Assembly (NCBI RefSeq): GCF_002159555.1 | Contig: NZ_NFIV01000014.1 | Span: forward strand, 1-36,983 | Source of the DNA: Muribaculum sp. An289 | Lineage (GTDB): Bacteria; Bacteroidota; Bacteroidia; Bacteroidales; UBA932 | Length of the DNA stretch: 36,983 bases | Direction: 5' to 3' | In this document: positions 31,622 through 36,983 of the stretch, piece by piece | Layout of the letters: each line of letters starts with the position of its first letter | How positions within the stretch are numbered: position 1 is the first letter of the stretch | Made by a program: the position numbers and the translations under genes | Notes under the pieces: model-generated | The model's input: the letters and a program-made list of their open reading frames with translations, nothing else | Databases searched by the model: none | What the model was told of the DNA's origin: nothing

Positions 31622-32935
31622 TTAACGTCCTATACAATAATATTTTATTCCTGCCGACCCGAGTTCATCCGGATCGTATATGTTCCGTCCGTCTATGACC
31701 AACGGCACGCGCATGGCATTGTAAACCAGTTTCCAGTTAGGGAGCCTGAACTGCCTCCACTCGGTAATGACAAGCAGGGCGTCTGCATCGGTCACGGCCT
31801 CGTACTTGTCGTTGCTGTATTCGACCGAATCTCCTATCCTCCTGCGGCATTCGTCCATCGCCACCGGGTCATACACAACCACATCGCAGCCCGCTTCCAG
31901 CAGCAGGTTTATGGTAACCAGCGAAGTGGCTTCCCTCATATCATCGGTTTCGGGCTTGAACGAAAGGCCCCAGATAGCCACCCTCTTACCGGAAAGATCC
32001 GTTCCGTAATAACGCACCAGTTTTCTGAACAGGACCTCCTTCTGCCTGTCATTGACATAATCCACGGCTTTCAGCACGGACATTTCGTATCCTTTCTGTT
32101 CAGCAGTATGTATCAGAGCCTTTATGTCTTTCGGGAAACACGAACCTCCGTAGCCGCAACCGGGATAGAGGAATTTGCTTCCAATCCTCGTATCCGCACC
32201 TATTCCCTTGCGCACCATATTCACATCTGCACCGACAAGCTCGCAAAGATTGGCTATGTCGTTCATGAAACTGATGCGGGTGGCCAGCATCGAATTGGCC
32301 GCATACTTTATCATCTCGGCCGAAGGTATGTCGGTAAAAATAACTCTGAAATTGTTGAGCAGGAAAGGCCTGTAAAGAGTGGTCATCAATTGTCTGGCCC
32401 TTTCCGAATCCACGCCTACGACAACCCTGTCAGGACTCATGAAATCCTTTACCGCGCTTCCTTCCTTCAGGAATTCGGGGTTGGAAGCGACATCGAAACA
32501 GACATCCGCCCCCCTTTCGGCAAGGGCTTCCTCAATCTGCGCCCTCACTTTTTCCGAAGACCCTACGGGAACCGTGCTCTTCGTCACGACAAGCACGTAA
32601 TGGTCCAAATATCCGCCTATTTCACGGGCCACCTGCATAACATATTTCATATCGGCCGACCCGTCTTCGTCCTGAGGTGTGCCTACGGCGATGAAAATGA
32701 TTTCCGCATCCTTCATCGCTGCCTGCAAATCGGTACTGAAAAACAGACGGCCGTCCCTGACATTGCGCTCCACAAGCTCATCGAGGCCGGGCTCGTAGAT
32801 AGGAATGTTCCCTGACTCTATTCGAGAAATCTTATCCCTGTCCACATCCACACATGTGACAGTCACGCCCATCTCGGCGAAACAGCTGCCGGACACAAGC
32901 CCGACATATCCCGTACCCACCACGACTATTTTCAT
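31622..32935 (-). CDS. ugd: UDP-glucose 6-dehydrogenase
   Basis: This 437-residue NAD-dependent enzyme oxidises UDP-glucose to UDP-glucuronate for capsule or other surface polysaccharide. The N-terminal Rossmann fold has VVVGTGYVGLV (4-14) and VGTPQDEDGSAD. The substrate site has SNPEFLKEGSAVKDF (151-165) and Lys210 (EMIKYAANS). The catalytic Cys266 is in GYGGSCFPKD. The C-terminal UDP-binding domain contains WGLSFKPETDDMREA. It lies 72 bp after rfbD with its own -7 element, grouping it with the nucleotide-sugar genes upstream. Confidence 0.96.
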   Translation of the reverse strand: MKIVVVGTGYVGLVSGSCFAEMGVTVTCVDVDRDKISRIESGNIPIYEPGLDELVERNVRDGRLFFSTDLQAAMKDAEIIFIAVGTPQDEDGSADMKYVMQVAREIGGYLDHYVLVVTKSTVPVGSSEKVRAQIEEALAERGADVCFDVASNPEFLKEGSAVKDFMSPDRVVVGVDSERARQLMTTLYRPFLLNNFRVIFTDIPSAEMIKYAANSMLATRISFMNDIANLCELVGADVNMVRKGIGADTRIGSKFLYPGCGYGGSCFPKDIKALIHTAEQKGYEMSVLKAVDYVNDRQKEVLFRKLVRYYGTDLSGKRVAIWGLSFKPETDDMREATSLVTINLLLEAGCDVVVYDPVAMDECRRRIGDSVEYSNDKYEAVTDADALLVITEWRQFRLPNWKLVYNAMRVPLVIDGRNIYDPDELGSAGIKYYCIGR

Positions 32936-32966
32936 AACGCCTGTCTTTAAGTTATATTACAAACTG

Positions 32967-32974
32967 CAAAAATA
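32967..32974 (-). promoter_or_regulatory. -7 element of ugd (and possibly speA)
   Basis: The minus strand reads TATTTTTG, fitting TAnnTTTG, 32 bp before the ugd ATG in the short spacer after rfbD. Confidence 0.45.
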
Positions 32975-33007
32975 AGAAGTAGTTTTGATTTTTCACACAT
33001 ATATCCG

Positions 33008-33883
33008 TCACAACATCTCGTCCAGGACCATCATTTCAAGAGAATCCCTCCAGTTGGGAATGTCTGTCGAAAAATCCCTCCTCACAGCCGTTTTGTCGAG
33101 AGCCGAACAGGCCGGCCTCGATGCCTTCGTAGGGAATTCCCGGCTTCTGCACGGCTCAATCCTGCAATCCAGCCCGTACAAATCCCGGACAGCGCAGGCA
33201 AGGTCGTAACGCGAGCACACCCCTTCCCCGGAATAATTGTAAAGCCCGCGCCGCTCCCTGAAACTCCCGTCTTCTATTATGTCGAAGATGAAACCTGCAA
33301 GGTCGGCGGCATTCGTCGGATTGCCCACCTCGTCGACAACCACCTTTATGGCATCGCACTCAGTACAGAGTTTGCGTATCTTCCTGATAAAATTGTTCCC
33401 GAAACGGCTGTACAGCCACGAAGTCCTGAAAATAAGGCAGTCGCAGCCGCTTGCAAGGATGCGCCGGTCCCCTTCGAGCTTGGTTTTTCCGTACACCGAC
33501 AGAGGGTTGGGGACATCTTCCTCGGTATAAGGAAGGCTGCTCCGTCCGTCAAAAACGAAATCGGTAGAAACATGTATCAGGAAAACCGACCGTTCCCGGC
33601 AGATTTCCGCCAATATTCCGGGAGCCTCGGCATTTACCTTGAATGCAGCCTCCTCGTCCGACTCCGCTTTCTCCACATCTGTATAGGCCACACAGTTCAG
33701 AAGTACGCCGATACCGTGTCTTTCAATCATGGCCTGTACCGCAACGGCATCGCAGATATCGAGCCGTTCCGTCCCCTGTTCTTCCTTCAGGTCGGTGAAA
33801 AAATAATTGTTTTCCGACAAAGGGACTATCTCCCTCAATTCACGGCCCAACTGCCCGCAGGCCCCGGTAACGAGAATGTTCAT
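33008..33883 (-). CDS. rfbD: dTDP-4-dehydrorhamnose reductase
   Basis: This 291-residue short-chain dehydrogenase makes the final NAD(P)H-dependent step to dTDP-L-rhamnose. Cofactor-binding TGACGQLG is at 6-13. The catalytic Thr107 (VSTDFVFDG) and Tyr131-x3-Lys135 (SVYGKTKLEGD) are present, and NCVAYTDVEKAE is a family signature. The start ATG overlaps the rfbC stop by 4 nt (ATGA). It is the third gene of rfbACD. Confidence 0.95.
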   Translation of the reverse strand: MNILVTGACGQLGRELREIVPLSENNYFFTDLKEEQGTERLDICDAVAVQAMIERHGIGVLLNCVAYTDVEKAESDEEAAFKVNAEAPGILAEICRERSVFLIHVSTDFVFDGRSSLPYTEEDVPNPLSVYGKTKLEGDRRILASGCDCLIFRTSWLYSRFGNNFIRKIRKLCTECDAIKVVVDEVGNPTNAADLAGFIFDIIEDGSFRERRGLYNYSGEGVCSRYDLACAVRDLYGLDCRIEPCRSREFPTKASRPACSALDKTAVRRDFSTDIPNWRDSLEMMVLDEML

Positions 33884-34452
33884 GATTCGTTGATTATGGA
33901 TTCGTCAAATCCCGGATGCATCAGATCCTTTTCCGAAAACACCATGTCCTTTTCAGGGAGCGGCCACTCTATGCCTATCGCAGGGTCGTTCCAGATGATG
34001 CCGCCTTCCGAATACGGACAGTAATAGTTATCGCATTTGTACTGGAAAACAGCCGTTTCCGACAGCACGGCGAAACCGTGGGCAAACCCCCGCGGAATGA
34101 AGAACTGCCGTTTGTCCACGTCCGAAAGCACCACCGACACGTATTTTCCGAAAGTCTCCGAGTCCGGACGGATATCTACGGCGACATCGAAAACCTCGCC
34201 GCTCACCACGCGCACGAGTTTGGCCTGTGCGTGCTCCCCTTTCTGGAAATGCAGGCCGCGCACTACGCCGTAACGGGAAAACGATTCGTTGTCCTGTACG
34301 AAATCGACTCCGAAATCCCGCCCGAAAGCCTCCTTATACGCGGCTCCCAGCGCACGCCGGGAATAACTTTCAAAAAAATATCCCCTTTTGTCACCGAAAA
34401 CCTCTGGTTCGATGACGAAAGGTCCGTCTATATCGAATTTAAGTATCTTCAT
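33880..34452 (-). CDS. rfbC: dTDP-4-dehydrorhamnose 3,5-epimerase
   Basis: This 190-residue cupin epimerase acts between the RfbB and RfbD steps. Motifs are FGDKRGYFFESY, FVQDNESFSRYGVVRGLHFQ with the catalytic His, FFIPRGFAHGFAVLSE and the ending ICW-type segment IIWNDPAIGIEWP. The frame could begin at TTG 34461, but ATG 34452 gives the standard start MKILKFDIDGP. It lies 28 bp after rfbA and overlaps rfbD by 4 nt. Confidence 0.95.
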   Translation of the reverse strand: MKILKFDIDGPFVIEPEVFGDKRGYFFESYSRRALGAAYKEAFGRDFGVDFVQDNESFSRYGVVRGLHFQKGEHAQAKLVRVVSGEVFDVAVDIRPDSETFGKYVSVVLSDVDKRQFFIPRGFAHGFAVLSETAVFQYKCDNYYCPYSEGGIIWNDPAIGIEWPLPEKDMVFSEKDLMHPGFDESIINES

Positions 34453-34479
34453 CTCAATCAATAAACGTCAATCGCCCGT

Positions 34480-35379
34480 TCACCGTCCGGTACGCGGGTC
34501 CTTACCTCGTTCTACCAATTCGAGGAGATATTTTCCATACTGGTTCCTGGCCATAGGCTGCGCTGTCTTGCGGAGATGCTCTTCGGAAATCCAGCCGTTC
34601 ATATAGGCTATTTCTTCAAGGCAGGCGATTTTCACCCCCTGGCGTTTTTCAATGACTTCCACGAAAATGGAAGCCTCCGCAAGCGAATCGTGCGTTCCGG
34701 TATCCAGCCATGCGAATCCGCGGTCGAGAATCTGCATCTTCAGCTCCTTGTCTTCGAGGAATTTCTGATTGACTGTCGTTATTTCAAGTTCTCCGCGGGC
34801 GGACGGTCTGACATGCTTGGCAACATCCACCACCTTGTTTGGATAAAAATAAAGCCCCACGACGGCATAATCGGACTTGGGCTCGGCGGGTTTTTCCTCT
34901 ATCGACAGCACGTTCCAGTCCTTGTCGAACTCCGCCACGCCGTATCTTTGGGGATCGCTCACCCTGTAACCGAAGATTGTAGCCTTGCTTTCCCGTTCTG
35001 CTGTCCTTACGGCCTCTTTGAGCATTGCGGGAAAACCCGAACCGTAAAATATATTGTCCCCGAGCACAAGGCAGGCGGAATCGTCCCCGATGAACTCCTC
35101 CCCTATGATGAAAGCCTGCGCGAGCCCGTCGGGAGAAGGCTGCTCGGCATACGAGAACCGCACACCGAAATCGCTTCCGTCACCGAGAAGGCGGCGGAAA
35201 GCCGGCAAGTCCTCCGGAGTGGAAATCACGAGTATGTCCCTTATCCCGGCCTGCATCAGGGTGGATACTGGATAATACACCATCGGCTTGTCGTAAATCG
35301 GCAGCAACTGTTTGCTGACACCCTTGGTTATCGGGTAAAGCCTCGTCCCCGACCCTCCGGCCAAAACTATTCCTTTCAT
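34480..35379 (-). CDS. rfbA: Glucose-1-phosphate thymidylyltransferase
   Basis: This 299-residue nucleotidyltransferase makes dTDP-glucose from dTTP and glucose 1-phosphate. The nucleotide-binding signature [13 protein letters not shown] (6-18), [14 protein letters not shown], the metal-binding LGDNIFYG and [12 protein letters not shown] are all intact. It heads rfbA-rfbC-rfbD. The 4,6-dehydratase rfbB, needed between RfbA and RfbC, is not in this window. About 30 nt upstream, TATCTTGC on the minus strand is one base from the -7 consensus and may be the promoter. The spacer 35380-35500 is AT-rich and otherwise empty. Confidence 0.96.
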   Translation of the reverse strand: MKGIVLAGGSGTRLYPITKGVSKQLLPIYDKPMVYYPVSTLMQAGIRDILVISTPEDLPAFRRLLGDGSDFGVRFSYAEQPSPDGLAQAFIIGEEFIGDDSACLVLGDNIFYGSGFPAMLKEAVRTAERESKATIFGYRVSDPQRYGVAEFDKDWNVLSIEEKPAEPKSDYAVVGLYFYPNKVVDVAKHVRPSARGELEITTVNQKFLEDKELKMQILDRGFAWLDTGTHDSLAEASIFVEVIEKRQGVKIACLEEIAYMNGWISEEHLRKTAQPMARNQYGKYLLELVERGKDPRTGR

Positions 35380-35500
35380 AGTGCAAATCGCCTGTTTTCA
35401 ATAAAACATTGCAAGATAATGAAAATATGGCGAATCACACAATTGCAACCGGGTTTTCTGAATTTTATCAAAGTTTTTCAGAGAATTTCATCAAAAATTT

Positions 35501-36745
35501 TCAGAGGTTTTCCTTCAGATATTCTTCAACCTCACTTATTTCCCGGACATGCCTGACTATCTTTCCGTCCCTGTCTATCAGGAAAATCCCTCCGCCGGCA
35601 TCAGACAGGCCGTAAAGGGGCCATACGCCCTCGGCGCCGTCAAGGTCATAGAGCTGAATCCACGGATAGCCGTCGCTTTCAATCGCGGCCTTCATGTCAT
35701 CCAGAGTTTCATATTCACGGGCAACGCCGACCACCGTAAAGCCCTTGTCCTTGTATTTTTCATAGAGAGGTATCAGTTCTATCGAATGCCTGCGGCACGG
35801 AGCGCACCATGAAGCCCAGCAGTCGAGTACTGCGACCTTGCCTTTTATCAGCTCCGAAAGAGAATGGCGGCTACCGTCAAGAGAAGGGGCGGAAAAATCC
35901 GGAGCGGGTTTGCCTGGCCGCAAAGAAGCCATCACTGCCAGTTTTTCCTCCACCGACCTGACCATCGGATTGTCCGGATAGATTTCCTTATACTCGTTGA
36001 AAAGTTCAAGGTATACAGGGCTCAGGCTGTCATCGGCAGCAGATATGGTAATTTCTCCGATTTCCGATTCAAGTGTTACCGTTATCTTTTCCAAAGCCGC
36101 CAATGATTTGTGAGTCCTCATCCTGTCCTGTTCCCATTCCCGGTACGACGGGGATATCACGTCTTCCATTTCCCAGATTGAATCCGTCCAAGCCTTCAAC
36201 CTGTTGTACTCATCGGTACCTTCCTCGGGAAAATCCGCTTCCGGCTCGATGTATTTTTCATTTATATATTCAAAATATTCATTGTACAGGCTGTCCGTAA
36301 CCCTGAACATTTCATCCCGTTTGTTTCGGTAAACATATATCTCCTCATTTTCCTTGCTCGCATCGACATCAGCATGGATGCTCCCGTACTCATTGCTGAA
36401 AGTGAACTTCACCGGCACCTTGTCCGAGAAAAACTGGAAAAACTGCAACTGGCTCGGCAAGGACAAATCTTCAAGCAAATACAGTTCATAAGTACGTACG
36501 AGCGAATCCGTAAAGGAAAGCTCGAATTTTCCGCCGGTTATGAACGAATACGCAACGACCGGGTCGAATCTTATATCATCTCCCCGCTTCCACACAAGCG
36601 CGTACGAACTGTCCGGCAGAAAATCTATGCCCTGGCCCGAAACTTTCACTTCGTAAGGCTTCCCGGTAAAGCTTCCGGAATTGCAGGATACGGCAAGAGA
36701 AGCAGCTGAAACGACAAGGGATAGGATACGGATAGTTTTTGTCAT
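35501..36745 (-). CDS. TlpA-like thioredoxin-fold lipoprotein
   Basis: This is a 414-residue envelope lipoprotein. The signal peptide ends SLAVSC with lipid Cys21. Residues 25-130 look like the DUF4369 domain often fused to thioredoxins in Bacteroidota. A helical, acidic linker (130-260) follows, then a TlpA/AhpC-type thioredoxin domain from about 280 (GKPAPDFSAPSLDG). The redox motif is WCAPC, with Cys314 and Cys317. At the usual cis-Pro position before FLID the sequence is GGGIFLIDRDG, so Gly replaces Pro, which could alter specificity. It probably reduces or isomerises disulfides in the periplasm. An IS5-type element lies directly upstream, 93 bp from its start to the transposase ATG, and may have displaced its promoter. 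Confidence 0.88.
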   Translation of the reverse strand: MTKTIRILSLVVSAASLAVSCNSGSFTGKPYEVKVSGQGIDFLPDSSYALVWKRGDDIRFDPVVAYSFITGGKFELSFTDSLVRTYELYLLEDLSLPSQLQFFQFFSDKVPVKFTFSNEYGSIHADVDASKENEEIYVYRNKRDEMFRVTDSLYNEYFEYINEKYIEPEADFPEEGTDEYNRLKAWTDSIWEMEDVISPSYREWEQDRMRTHKSLAALEKITVTLESEIGEITISAADDSLSPVYLELFNEYKEIYPDNPMVRSVEEKLAVMASLRPGKPAPDFSAPSLDGSRHSLSELIKGKVAVLDCWASWCAPCRRHSIELIPLYEKYKDKGFTVVGVAREYETLDDMKAAIESDGYPWIQLYDLDGAEGVWPLYGLSDAGGGIFLIDRDGKIVRHVREISEVEEYLKENL

Positions 36746-36788
36746 AAGAATCTGTTTAAATTTATTTATAATTAATTGTAAATCAGTA

Positions 36789-36983
36789 GGTTAATTGGAA
36801 TGTTTTCGTAACTTTATGATTATCAAGACATTAAAGTTATGCATAAGTACCCAACCAACCTGACTGATAAACAGTGGCAAGTTATAAAAAATATGTTAGA
36901 CCCCAAAGAAAGATTCAGAAAATATTCACTGCGCTCTGTTTTTGACGGCATCCTGTACATCGTGAAGACCGGCGTGCAGTGGA
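36789..36983 (+). mobile_element. IS5-type insertion sequence, left part only
   Basis: Only the left end and the start of the transposase gene are in the window. The exact left boundary is not resolved: GGTTAATTGGAA near 36789 may be the terminal repeat, but the partner end is outside. TAACTTTA at 36809-36816 is a probable promoter element for the transposase. Confidence 0.45.
36839..36983 (+). CDS. IS5-family transposase, N-terminal 48 residues
   Basis: The frame opens at ATG 36839 and remains open to the right edge. MHKYPTNLTDKQWQVIKNML and KYSLRSVFDGILYIVKTGVQW match the N-terminal DUF4096-type region of IS5-family transposases (LTDxQW and L-x-x-LYxxxTGxQW). The DDE catalytic part lies beyond the edge, so whether it is intact cannot be told. 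It points away from the thioredoxin-like gene; the two start regions face each other divergently. Confidence 0.88.
   Translation, partial: MHKYPTNLTDKQWQVIKNMLDPKERFRKYSLRSVFDGILYIVKTGVQW

Noticed and set aside
1-36983. CRISPR array, tRNA or rRNA genes
   Set aside because: No regularly spaced short repeats and no tRNA or rRNA sequence was recognised on either strand by eye.

Overview
The window looks like chromosome from an anaerobic, gut-type member of the Bacteroidales. Supporting signs are repeated Bacteroidota-type -7 promoter elements (TATCTTTG and close variants), a BACON-like repeat lipoprotein, a DUF4369/TlpA-type thioredoxin lipoprotein, rubrerythrin, and the gene families themselves. 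The genus cannot be fixed from the sequence.

The left 15.7 kb is an accessory patchwork. Positions 1-1575 hold the edge of one insertion sequence (IS) that has inserted into an IS1634-type transposase gene and cut off its 3' end. Positions 1791-3775 carry a compact, overlapping three-gene minus-strand operon: a SecB-like protein, an unknown protein and a DUF6575-like protein. Next come two broken genes: a cell-wall amidase with an in-frame TGA before its last catalytic residue, and a zinc-protease-like lipoprotein with at least three lesions. About 5740-8090 is GC-rich, has no credible gene and is full of imperfect palindromes. An AT-rich, tightly overlapping four-gene operon follows on the minus strand (8133-11409): an FkbH-like HAD protein, two DUF488 proteins and a dual-OB protein. 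Its predicted 5' leader contains a fold-back of about 166 nt. From 12117 to 15712 lie four GC-rich plus-strand genes of unknown function. At least three share an N-terminal domain, and each block has its own promoter element.

From about 15.8 kb onward the window is ordinary chromosome. obg, a PAP2 phosphatase and lplA run on the plus strand up to a terminator facing rubrerythrin and a Fur/PerR-like regulator. That regulator is divergent from queD-queE, which make the queuosine precursor. A DEAD-box RNA helicase follows. A YfcC-type carrier is divergent from agmatinase (speB), which overlaps a membrane TPR/LuxR-type regulator. Downstream of the regulator is a large four-repeat lipoprotein, a plausible target.

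The last block is minus strand: rfbA-rfbC-rfbD and ugd (nucleotide sugars for surface polysaccharide), then speA (arginine decarboxylase), which with speB gives arginine -> agmatine -> putrescine. A thioredoxin-like lipoprotein and the start of an IS5-type insertion sequence close the window.

The best candidates for an undescribed system are the FkbH/DUF488/DUF488/dual-OB operon with its structured leader, and the SecB-like/DUF6575-like three-gene operon. Both sit among mobile-element debris. Their biochemical roles are inferred only. No tRNA, rRNA or CRISPR array was recognised.
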